Assembly (NCBI GenBank): GCA_002724615.1
Contig: PBPF01000128.1
Span: 1-7,025, forward strand
Length of the DNA: 7,025 bases
Source: Verrucomicrobiales bacterium
Lineage (GTDB): Bacteria; Verrucomicrobiota; Verrucomicrobiia; Limisphaerales; UBA1100
Direction of reading: 5' to 3'
In this document: positions 1 through 6,446 of the stretch, in pieces
How positions within the stretch are numbered: the stretch's first letter is position 1
How the letters are laid out: each line of letters starts with the position of its first letter
The notes under the pieces: model-generated
Databases searched by the model: none
The model's input: only the letters and a program-made list of their open reading frames with translations
Told to the model about the DNA's origin: nothing
Program-made: the position numbers and the translations under genes

Positions 1-2
1 GC

Positions 3-1247
3 GGCCCTTCTCAGTTGGACATGTGGGACCCCAAGCCCCACGCGCCCGAGGAAATTCGCGGGCCCTTCGCGCCACTGGCCACCAACGTGCCCGGCATCCA
101 GTTCACCGAGTTGCTGCCGCGCACCGCGAAACATGCCGACAAGCTGGCAATCGTCCGTTCGCTTCACCACGGCAGTGCCAGCCACGACACCGGCATCATG
201 TACACCCTATTAGGCACCAGTTCACCGCCGAACAACCGCTCCTTTCCGCCAACGCGGCAGGATCATCCCGGAATTGGCGCGGCGTTGCAGGCGGTGCTGG
301 GTTCGCCCGGTGAATTGCCCGCATGGGTGGTTGCGCCGCGGGTGTTTACTACCGGAAGCCTGTTTTTCAAGGGGCAAACCGGTGGTTTCCTGGGGCCAGC
401 TTTTGACCCGTTTGCATTGGATGAACCGAAGAAAAACTCGCTCGAAGAAAAGGAATTCGCACTACAGTCGATGAGCCCCATGGAGGGTGTGGACGCCGCC
501 AGATTCAACTCGCGCAAAAGTCTGTTGGGCAATTTGGAAGCCTTTACCGACGCGCAACTGGCTGCAGCAGCAATTGATGAGACAACCAAGTACCGTGAGA
601 AAGCCTACTCGATGCTCTCTTCGGACGGCGCCAAGCGCGCGTTTGACTTGAAGCGCGAGCCCGCCAAGTTGCGTGACCGCTACGGCCGCAACGAGTATGG
701 CCAGAGCTTTCTTCTGGCTCGCCGACTGGTGGAATCCGGCGTGCGAATGGTCAATGTCTTCTGGACGTTTTATGGCAAGGATGGGTGCCAGTTTAACCTG
801 TGGGACAATCACGGCATTGATGGCCCTGTTTGCGGTGGTTACAGCAAAGGCGTGGACATGATCCGGGCGCCGTATTGTTGCCCGTCCTTCGACCTCGCTT
901 TCTCGGCGTTACTGGAGGATTTAAAACAGCGAGGTATGCTGGACGACACGCTGGTGGTGGTCATTGGTGAATTCGGGCGCACGCCCAAAATAAATAAGAC
1001 CGCAGGTCGCGATCACTGGCCCAACTGCTACTCCGCCGTTCTTGCCGGCGGTGGCGTGAAGGGGGGACAAGTGTACGGTCGCAGCGACAAGCACGCGGCT
1101 TATGTTGCCGACAACCCCGTAACCCCAGACGATTTTACCGCCACCATTTACCACGCCTTCGGCCTCCCACCGGGAACGCCTGTGCATGATCCCGAGAACC
1201 GCCCAATCCCCATCTCCAAGGGGCGCCCAATCACGGCGATTTTTTAA
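3..1247 (+). CDS. DUF1501 domain protein (alkaline phosphatase/sulfatase fold), 5' end outside window
   Basis: This is the C-terminal 414 residues of a DUF1501 protein, a family in the alkaline phosphatase/sulfatase superfamily that is greatly expanded in Planctomycetota and Verrucomicrobiota. The reading frame is open to the left edge and begins GPSQLDMWDPKP, the conserved motif that normally follows the Tat signal and first strand. The TTG at 15 and the ATG at 21 are therefore internal codons, and the signal peptide lies upstream. Numbering from base 3, family-type motifs are HH at 55-56, HD at 61-62, WDNHG at 267-271, GEFGRTP at 322-328 and GRDHWP at 335-340. The His/Asp residues are likely metal ligands by analogy with the superfamily. 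The C-terminus (GRPITAIF) is complete. Members are usually Tat-exported and are often encoded beside PSCyt1/PSD1 (DUF1549/DUF1553) proteins; such a partner could lie upstream. The substrate is unknown. Four cysteines (262, 277, 292, 293) cluster around the WDNHG motif. Family assignment is secure; enzymatic activity is not established. Confidence 0.93.
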   Translation, partial: GPSQLDMWDPKPHAPEEIRGPFAPLATNVPGIQFTELLPRTAKHADKLAIVRSLHHGSASHDTGIMYTLLGTSSPPNNRSFPPTRQDHPGIGAALQAVLGSPGELPAWVVAPRVFTTGSLFFKGQTGGFLGPAFDPFALDEPKKNSLEEKEFALQSMSPMEGVDAARFNSRKSLLGNLEAFTDAQLAAAAIDETTKYREKAYSMLSSDGAKRAFDLKREPAKLRDRYGRNEYGQSFLLARRLVESGVRMVNVFWTFYGKDGCQFNLWDNHGIDGPVCGGYSKGVDMIRAPYCCPSFDLAFSALLEDLKQRGMLDDTLVVVIGEFGRTPKINKTAGRDHWPNCYSAVLAGGGVKGGQVYGRSDKHAAYVADNPVTPDDFTATIYHAFGLPPGTPVHDPENRPIPISKGRPITAIF

Positions 1248-2126
1248 TCAACCTGCTGGCTGGAGCGCAAGGAGCTGGTTCTCTGCAGGTAGGCTGATGG
1301 GGTTTGAGTAGTGGTAAATTTTGCAGAGTTCCTTCTCGTCCTCAACCACCGGGGTTGGTTGCTCGATCACAAAGTCGGCGAAGTGTGGTGCGTTAAAGGC
1401 CACAAACGCCAGGCTGAGACTCGCGATGAGGGGCTGTGTTGGCGTGGACAAGTCGGGGAACGCGATCGGGCCTGTGTCGACTTGGTACATCTTCTTGTCC
1501 AAGCTGATGTTCATGGTTTTTACGGGACACTCGATGACTGCGCTTAGCTTCGTCTCGGCGTTTCGAATCGTGGTACGCGAGACAATGGGCGTGCCGGCCG
1601 CTGTGGCATCACGGATTTTCTCCCACGTATCCAGCACGGTGACCTTGCTGGCCTTGCGTAGTTTCAGGTCAGGCTTGCCCCAGACGTCTTTGGATTTCAC
1701 GACGCTGCGGTAGCCTTTCGTCAACCGTGCATGCCGACGAAAGATCAGCAAGTCTTCCACGTCGTCCCCGCCAAAGATGGGCATAAAGTCGTAATTGTCC
1801 TCAATGAACAAGTCCTTGTCGCCAAACGTGTTTTCGCTCTTGCAGGAGGCACATTGGTAAAACACCTGTGTGACCTTCGTTTCCTCGTGGATGATGATCG
1901 TCCGGCTCTCGACCCAGAACCGCACCGCGTTGAACGACTTGGTGCCGTTTAAGAAAGAGAGTCCATAGTCTAGCGTTTTCATGTCAGTTTCTTTTGCGGA
2001 CTGGTCCTGTTTGGTGTTTGCAATCACGGGCCATGCGCCAAATGCACAAATCGAGCCCACGCCGCCAGCGACAAATTCGCGCCGGGTTGGCCCGGGTGTG
2101 TTTTCAGGATTGAATTTTGGAGTCAT
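1248..2126 (-). CDS. Hypothetical Tat-exported protein with CxxC motif
   Basis: I do not recognise this 292-residue protein. Its N-terminus carries a twin-arginine-like signal: polar residues 1-14, R15-R16-E-F-V, then a short hydrophobic stretch (about 19-36) ending VIA, a plausible signal peptidase site after residue 36. The mature part looks soluble and rich in beta strands, with no further membrane segment. C92 and C95 form a CxxC pair (QCASCK) that could bind a metal or form a disulfide. An acidic stretch follows (IFGGDDVEDLL, about 116-126), then a Lys/Arg-rich section. The start at 2126 is chosen because it includes the signal; an internal ATG (M49, at 1982) would give a cytoplasmic form. 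No Shine-Dalgarno sequence is visible. The gene lies 63 bases downstream of the glycoside-hydrolase-like gene on the same strand, so co-transcription is possible. Its TGA stop abuts the TAA of the convergent DUF1501 gene with no spacer. The coding call is strong; the function is unknown. Confidence 0.8.
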   Translation of the reverse strand: MTPKFNPENTPGPTRREFVAGGVGSICAFGAWPVIANTKQDQSAKETDMKTLDYGLSFLNGTKSFNAVRFWVESRTIIIHEETKVTQVFYQCASCKSENTFGDKDLFIEDNYDFMPIFGGDDVEDLLIFRRHARLTKGYRSVVKSKDVWGKPDLKLRKASKVTVLDTWEKIRDATAAGTPIVSRTTIRNAETKLSAVIECPVKTMNISLDKKMYQVDTGPIAFPDLSTPTQPLIASLSLAFVAFNAPHFADFVIEQPTPVVEDEKELCKIYHYSNPISLPAENQLLALQPAG

Positions 2127-2171
2127 GAAACATGCAGTTGGTCATGGGTTGGACGTGAGTGACAGCCTGCG

Positions 2172-2207
2172 CTTCACACGAAGAGGTGGCTACCGCATAG
2201 TGTGAAG
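2172..2207. repeat. 8-bp inverted repeat spanning a stop codon
   Basis: CTTCACAC at 2172-2179 is the exact reverse complement of GTGTGAAG at 2200-2207, with 20 bases between. The structure covers the TAG stop (2190-2192) of the glycoside-hydrolase-like gene and the start of the 63-base gap before the next minus-strand gene. It could form an mRNA hairpin that weakens read-through or protects the 3' end. There is no T-run after it, so it is not a canonical intrinsic terminator. The rest of the gap (2127-2189) shows no gene and no convincing promoter. Confidence 0.35.
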
Positions 2208-3665
2208 TTCCAGTGCGGAAACCACGCGCGGCTTGGTCGACTTTTCAGATCGCTGAACCAGCTGCATAACGGCCCGGTTATGGCCGATGCGCAGAATATC
2301 CGTTTTCACCGAAGCCGACAATCGATTGGGCTGGATCCGTTTTAGGCCCTTTACCGGCTTGCCATTTAAAGACACCACCACCACGTCCTCGATCTGCAAG
2401 TTGTCCACCTGCATTTCCACGGTGACTCGACCAGTCAACTTATCGCCCACGCGGATGGTCGCCGACAGTGGCTTGCCCTCCGGCAACGCCTTGGGCAACA
2501 CGCAGTGCAGCCAATTGTACTGGTACGCGCGCTGGGGTCGACCGCGATCCGCAGCGAACATCACCCGCGGTCGCGCGCGCAGTGCGTTGGGGTTGCCCAA
2601 TTCTTTCAACAAACCGGCCATGTACGCACCGGTCTTCTCGCTGTTGTTTTTCGTATGTGGAAACCAATTGAACAGATAGATGCCATCCGCGCCCTGCGAC
2701 CAGTAGTTGAGAGCCAAGCCCGTGGCCAACTCGGCGGGAATTGGGTTGTACTTGCTCGGCCAGCCGTAAAGGACCGGATACACGTGGATGCCACGGGGCG
2801 CGGCGAGTTTTTTAAACTCCCCCACCTCAATGTCCATCACGCCACTGCCCAGACTGATGTGATCCACGAGCCCTTGCTCGATCCAAGCCGGCACATCGTA
2901 TCCATCAAGTTGGCAGGAGCGCAGGCTTTCGTTGACTCGGACCGCCAGCCGAATGGGCCGACCACGCGCCTTGCCTCGCTGGTCGAGATGGGCACGCACA
3001 CGCCTTAACAGGCCGGTCAATAGCGGCGCGTTCTTTGCCTCAGTACCCGGCAGGAAATAAGGCGCGCTCCGGAGGAAATCAATCTCCAGCCCATCGAAGT
3101 CGTATTTCTCAAACAGCTCTTCAATGACGCGAAACTTTAGCTCGCGCACTTCCGGGATGGCAAAATTCAGCGCCGTAGGGAAACTGGTCACTTCACCGTA
3201 TTTCTTTGGGCCAATCAGCCAGTGGGGATTGTTTATTTTAAACGTCGGCTTTTCATCCGGAATGAACGAGTCGTGGATATCGTTAATGCGAAAGCTGTAA
3301 AAAACATCGAGCTTGCGTTTGCGGGCCTCACGCACGACGACCTTTGGTGGGTCATTGCCTTCTTCAATCCAACGGTCAATGTACGTGCGTGGCTTGCCTG
3401 CACGCTTGCCGGTTCGCTCCAGGACCTGACTATCGTAGTTGGCAGTGTTACCACCCGCGCCGTCGCACCAGAACAGTGCGTCCACGTGGCTGTCTGCCAG
3501 CGGTTCGAAGAGATTGGCAATCCACTGCTTGAGATCACCCTTGGCATCCTTGGCTACGGCATGGCCGTCACAATTGAAAATGACGCGATATTTTTTTGCC
3601 GGCTCGCGTGCGGTCACGAGGCTGCAGGCGAGCAGAGATAACAGGATTGGCTTTAACATTTTCAT
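2190..3665 (-). CDS. Secreted glycoside-hydrolase-like TIM-barrel protein (GHL10-like)
   Basis: This is a 491-residue exported protein. Residues 1-19 are a signal peptide: basic MKMLK, hydrophobic ILLSLLACSLV, then VTA before the mature chain. LLAC at 11-14 resembles a lipobox, so a lipoprotein is an alternative. Residues about 25-370 look like a (beta/alpha)8 barrel of the putative glycosyl hydrolase GHL10/DUF187 type: FYSFRINDIHD at 122-132, YDFDGLEIDFLR at 188-199, IRLAVRVNE at 238-246, YPVLYGW at 296-302 and GADGIYLFNW at 325-334. D189, D191, E194 and D196 are candidate catalytic acids, with E194 and D196 on the expected strand end. Residues about 395-491 form a beta-rich tail that may bind carbohydrate or pack on the barrel. 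The start is set by a 4-base ATGA overlap with the upstream deacetylase gene, and no Shine-Dalgarno sequence is seen, which suggests translational coupling. A second ATG two codons in is possible. The substrate is unknown; the neighbour suggests an acetylated or amino-sugar glycan. The fold call is good; the exact family is less sure. Confidence 0.82.
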   Translation of the reverse strand: MKMLKPILLSLLACSLVTAREPAKKYRVIFNCDGHAVAKDAKGDLKQWIANLFEPLADSHVDALFWCDGAGGNTANYDSQVLERTGKRAGKPRTYIDRWIEEGNDPPKVVVREARKRKLDVFYSFRINDIHDSFIPDEKPTFKINNPHWLIGPKKYGEVTSFPTALNFAIPEVRELKFRVIEELFEKYDFDGLEIDFLRSAPYFLPGTEAKNAPLLTGLLRRVRAHLDQRGKARGRPIRLAVRVNESLRSCQLDGYDVPAWIEQGLVDHISLGSGVMDIEVGEFKKLAAPRGIHVYPVLYGWPSKYNPIPAELATGLALNYWSQGADGIYLFNWFPHTKNNSEKTGAYMAGLLKELGNPNALRARPRVMFAADRGRPQRAYQYNWLHCVLPKALPEGKPLSATIRVGDKLTGRVTVEMQVDNLQIEDVVVVSLNGKPVKGLKRIQPNRLSASVKTDILRIGHNRAVMQLVQRSEKSTKPRVVSALELHTMR

Positions 3666-4615
3666 GATGGCTTAGCCCGCTGTGCGAGTTGGTTGAGGTT
3701 CACAATGCTTGTGCCGGCCTTCTCGGCGAGGTCGCAGATGAGGTCGATGACACGGAATTTCGGATCCACTACGCCTAGGCAGGATGGGTGGGCGAGGTAA
3801 TCATAAACTGCCCCGTGCGCAATGCACCACTCGATGGAAAGACGGATGGCGTCGAGGTACCAGTCGAGCTTCCAGCGGCCGCTACGGAAGCCGGTTACGT
3901 CGCTGATAGGGCTCATGGGTACCTCGATGAGGCCGCTCGGGTAAACCCACGGCTGCGCGTTCGCCTGCGCGGCGACGATTCCCTCCAGAACCTTAGCGGT
4001 CGGCTTGGCCTCACGTGTCAACGGATGCGGCGGATAATGGCTGCTGCACCACTTGAAACCCTCTTTGAGCAGCATCTTTTGAATATCGGGTCGATCCTTT
4101 AAACCGCCGCGAAATCCGCCAGGTGTGCGAAACCCATCGGGCGTGATGCCGGCACGCTCCTTCATCGCGAGGGTGGTCTGTGAAATATTCTCGCGAATCA
4201 CCTCCGTGGTGGACTTGCCGCGAATCAACCACGGGGCGGCACGGAAGCGGTACTGAATGTCCTCCGGCTTCTTTGCGAGTACGTTGACATGGTCGTAGGT
4301 GTGATTGCCCACCGGATGACCGGCGGCGGCAATGGCCTTCAGCCAATCGACGTTCGGCTGTTCCAGCACGCGCCCAACGCAGAAATTGTGCACCAACCCG
4401 CCACGTTTTTTGACGCGTTCACAGACCGCCACCGTGTAAGCCTTCGTTGTTGCGTCGAGATTGCCTTTCTCATAGTCCCACTTAGTGATGCCACGCTGGG
4501 GATAATGCCGCGACATCTCGAGATCCAGCGTGATGGCGATTAGTATTGGGCGGGGCTTGGCAGCCAGCACTGGTCCGGCACATGCCGTGGCAGCAAGGAA
4601 TTGGCGGCGGTTCAT
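3662..4615 (-). CDS. Polysaccharide deacetylase family protein (CE4/NodB fold), Tat-exported
   Basis: This 317-residue protein probably removes N- or O-acetyl groups from a polysaccharide outside the cytoplasm, using a divalent metal. It starts MNRRQFLAATACAG, a Tat signal with R3-R4, ending near A18-A19; Tat export would allow the metal to be loaded before transport. NodB-type motifs follow. TLDLE at 29-33 replaces TFDD, with D31 as the likely base and E33 as the likely metal ligand. HTYDH at 105-109 supplies the two metal-binding histidines. RTPGG at 163-167 is motif 3. IEVPMSPISD lies near 230-239, and LAHPS at 274-278 supplies the motif-5 histidine H276. All key positions are therefore filled, and length is normal for a single-domain member. 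The gene is first in a minus-strand block, and its TGA overlaps the ATG of the hydrolase-like gene. GGAAG lies just upstream of the ATG but too close for an ideal ribosome site. Peptidoglycan, chitin or an exopolysaccharide are all possible substrates. Confidence 0.9.
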   Translation of the reverse strand: MNRRQFLAATACAGPVLAAKPRPILIAITLDLEMSRHYPQRGITKWDYEKGNLDATTKAYTVAVCERVKKRGGLVHNFCVGRVLEQPNVDWLKAIAAAGHPVGNHTYDHVNVLAKKPEDIQYRFRAAPWLIRGKSTTEVIRENISQTTLAMKERAGITPDGFRTPGGFRGGLKDRPDIQKMLLKEGFKWCSSHYPPHPLTREAKPTAKVLEGIVAAQANAQPWVYPSGLIEVPMSPISDVTGFRSGRWKLDWYLDAIRLSIEWCIAHGAVYDYLAHPSCLGVVDPKFRVIDLICDLAEKAGTSIVNLNQLAQRAKPS

Positions 4616-4740
4616 GCTTCCAAATTAGCAGGGTCGGCCGGGCGCGCAAGCGTCGGTTTGAGAGTGCAACTGCAACAGATTTGGGATAGCCTGCGCCTTA
4701 TCGAATGGGGCATGCGCGTACGGATGACATCCAACTGAAA
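4616..4740. promoter_or_regulatory. Divergent intergenic region, likely promoters for both flanking genes
   Basis: Because the deacetylase and prepilin genes diverge, promoters in both directions should lie here. On the plus strand TTGAGA (4658-4663) matches the sigma-70 -35 consensus at 5 of 6 positions, but the best -10 at usable spacing, TGGGAT (4682-4687), is poor. On the minus strand TTGCGC (4649-4644) and TAATTT (4627-4622), 16 bases apart, are a weak pair that would give an almost leaderless transcript. A tandem TGCAAC repeat (4665-4676) lies between and could be an operator half-site pair or chance. No riboswitch or other structured leader was recognised. The location is well supported by gene orientation; the individual elements are guesses. 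Confidence 0.35.
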
Positions 4741-5961
4741 ATGAACCTGCGTACTCCAACGCGCCGCGGTTTTACACTGATTGAGTTGCTGGTGGTGATG
4801 CTGGTGGTGGGTCTGCTGGCAGCAATGCTATTGCCGGCGCTGACGAAAAGCCGCACCAGCGCGTTGCGCATCAAGTGCATGCACAACCTCGGGGGGCTGG
4901 CGCGGACGTTCATCAGTTTCACCAGCGAGAACAAGGAGCGATTGCCGTGGAAGTTGACGGCTCGACTACAGCAGCTGCATTTCGGGAATGTAAAAAAGGA
5001 TGAGAGTCAGGAGCGGTCTGATTTTTACAGCCCCACCACCGACACGATTTTTGCGGTGCGAGACCTTAGGGACGGTTTAGCTGGCGGCGCTGCGCTTGTT
5101 TCTCCTTGCGATCCCGAGCGCGAAGCTGCCAATGAAGAGCTGCGCGAACGTTGGAACACCTTCGATGCGAGCACCGGGAATCCTCTCGATCCGCCCACGG
5201 GCCTGAGTTATGTGCTGATGCAGGGTGCGGACACTTCACGCCCCTCCACAATGTTGGCCGCCACCCGCAACCTAGTCGGCCAAGATCCTGCTGATCCGGA
5301 AGATGTCACCAAACTGGATGACCTCGGCGCCGCGCGCTGGGTGGGCCATGATGACCACGGCAAGTTCATGCAGGAATACGCCATGGCCAGTCTTCATTCC
5401 AATGAGGGTCAGTACGCCATGGCTGATGGCAGCGCCGCCAAGGGGCGAGACCGGGATTTGCTTGATGCAGACCGTGACCTTGGCCCGATTGTGTTGGCGC
5501 ACGTGACCTCGCGCGGCGGCGTGACCAAGGGCGAGTCAAGTCGCGTGATTATTCGAGAGTCCAGCGCGCCGATGATCAAGACCACCAGCGAGTACCTTGT
5601 CACAATCAGCGGGACGCAGACCAACTATGGGCCCGATGGCAGTCGGGTGGGGCAGCAGCCCCTTACCCAGCGAGTAACGCTCCTCTTGCCTCGCAACCTG
5701 CGCACGCAGCCCGGTTACTGGAATCTTGGCGAATATGGCAAGGATTACCCTTGGAAATTCGAGAGCGACACCATCCAGGGTCGTGACACGACGGGAAATT
5801 TTTTTGGCGAGTTCACCGCGCGCGTGGAGGGAGAGAGGTTGGTTGGCACGATTGAGGGCTGGAAAGTGAGCATGGACCACTGGGGCAATATGAACGCACC
5901 ACGCACCGCCACCTTTAAAGGCACGCTGGACGGCGTCCGCAAGAACATCCGCGGAAATTAA
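4741..5961 (+). CDS. Prepilin-like H-X9-DG protein with type II/IV N-terminal methylation motif
   Basis: This is a 406-residue pseudopilin-like protein. With the start at 4741 the leader is MNLRTPTRRG, followed by FTLIELLVV: G10 is the prepilin peptidase site, F11 the methylated first residue and E15 the Glu+5 needed for assembly. A single hydrophobic helix covers about 11-32. The segment that follows, LLPALTKSR then CMHNLGGLARTF, is typical of the Verrucomicrobiota/Planctomycetota proteins. H219 followed by nine residues and then DG (HSNEGQYAMADG) is the prepilin-associated H-X9-DG motif. Such proteins are inserted in the inner membrane, but a secretion or pilus role is rarely shown. The motif normally lies near the C-terminus; here about 175 further residues follow, hydrophilic and beta-rich. 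An in-frame ATG at 4705 would lengthen the leader to 22 residues. I prefer 4741 for the usual leader length, though neither start has a good Shine-Dalgarno sequence. The gene converges with the acetyltransferase gene across 11 bases. Confidence 0.88.
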   Translation: MNLRTPTRRGFTLIELLVVMLVVGLLAAMLLPALTKSRTSALRIKCMHNLGGLARTFISFTSENKERLPWKLTARLQQLHFGNVKKDESQERSDFYSPTTDTIFAVRDLRDGLAGGAALVSPCDPEREAANEELRERWNTFDASTGNPLDPPTGLSYVLMQGADTSRPSTMLAATRNLVGQDPADPEDVTKLDDLGAARWVGHDDHGKFMQEYAMASLHSNEGQYAMADGSAAKGRDRDLLDADRDLGPIVLAHVTSRGGVTKGESSRVIIRESSAPMIKTTSEYLVTISGTQTNYGPDGSRVGQQPLTQRVTLLLPRNLRTQPGYWNLGEYGKDYPWKFESDTIQGRDTTGNFFGEFTARVEGERLVGTIEGWKVSMDHWGNMNAPRTATFKGTLDGVRKNIRGN

Positions 5962-5972
5962 CCGGGAATGTT
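5944..5972. terminator. Candidate bidirectional terminator between convergent genes
   Basis: An imperfect inverted repeat sits over the junction of the convergent prepilin and acetyltransferase genes. AACATCCGCGG (5944-5954) pairs with CCGGGAATGTT (5962-5972) at 9 of 11 positions around a 7-base AT-only loop that contains the prepilin stop codon. On the plus strand the stem runs into TTTT (5971-5974). On the minus strand only a broken T-run follows, so termination should be weaker that way. Position and symmetry support a shared terminator; the two mismatches and short T-run limit confidence. Confidence 0.4.
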
Positions 5973-6446
5973 TTAAAGCCGTTGGGCGAAATGAATCTGG
6001 CGTGCGATTTCCTGAAACCCGCAGGAAGGATATAGCGTTTGTCCGATGGGATTGCTTTCCATGGTTTCGATAACGGCAATCTCCATTCCTTTGGTGCGGA
6101 AATGGGCGAGTGCATGTTCGATGAGTGCACGGCCGATGCCTTGCCCGCGAGCGTTCGCGGTCACGGCAAGGTTGGGGATACGGCCTTTGGCGGCCTCGGC
6201 ATCCATGCGGGTCGAGATGTAGCCGACTACCTCTCCATCTTGTTCTGCGACAAAAATGCCGGCGGCATCCGCGGTGACGTCTTCATCCACGTGACGGGCT
6301 TTGCGCCATTTCCAATCACGGTCTCCCACGGTGCCCAGCGCTTTTTCGATTGCGTGATCGACCGAGACTCCAGTGAAGCCCTCAATGGTGATCGCCTTGA
6401 TTGCCTCCAGATCATCGGGCTGGAACGGCCGGATGGCGGCGGTCAT
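5973..6446 (-). CDS. GNAT family N-acetyltransferase
   Basis: This 157-residue cytoplasmic enzyme is predicted to transfer an acetyl group from acetyl-CoA to an amine; the acceptor cannot be told. It has the full single-domain GNAT layout. IRPFQPDDLEAI at 5-16 is the usual first strand and helix. IFVAEQDGEVVGYIS at 64-78 forms the central strands. PNLAVTANARGQGIGRAL at 91-108 is motif A, whose R100-G-Q-G-I-G105 loop binds the pyrophosphate of CoA. LYPSCGFQEIAR at 138-149 is the motif-B region, with Y139 in the position of the usual catalytic tyrosine. Length is normal for the family. The start is fixed by a 4-base ATGA overlap with the upstream HEAT-repeat gene and by a purine-rich ribosome site just before it. 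Neighbours give no substrate hint; members act on ribosomal proteins, antibiotics, polyamines or small metabolites. Confidence 0.9.
   Translation of the reverse strand: MTAAIRPFQPDDLEAIKAITIEGFTGVSVDHAIEKALGTVGDRDWKWRKARHVDEDVTADAAGIFVAEQDGEVVGYISTRMDAEAAKGRIPNLAVTANARGQGIGRALIEHALAHFRTKGMEIAVIETMESNPIGQTLYPSCGFQEIARQIHFAQRL

Noticed and set aside
15..23. TTG or ATG as the true start of the DUF1501 gene
   Set aside because: The frame is open upstream and encodes the conserved GPSQ before LDMWD, so these are internal codons of a truncated gene.
1221..1228. GGGCGCCC palindrome as a terminator stem
   Set aside because: It has no loop, lies inside coding sequence and is more than ten bases from the T-run.
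1321..1713. Plus-strand open frame of 130 codons opposite the unknown Tat protein
   Set aside because: I considered it because the minus-strand gene is unrecognised. The minus frame has a Tat signal, full length and a clean 3' junction, while this frame has no such features.
2505..3008. Plus-strand open frame of 167 codons opposite the hydrolase-like gene
   Set aside because: It has no recognisable domain and lies wholly antisense to a gene with a signal peptide and barrel motifs; it is a GC-driven shadow.
4665..4676. Tandem TGCAAC repeat as a CRISPR or integration repeat
   Set aside because: There are only two 6-base copies with no spacer and no mobile-element features nearby; at most it is an operator-like site.
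4705..4740. ATG at 4705 as the prepilin start
   Set aside because: It gives a 22-residue leader with two acidic residues; the ATG at 4741 gives a 10-residue basic leader more typical of type IV prepilins. It cannot be fully excluded.
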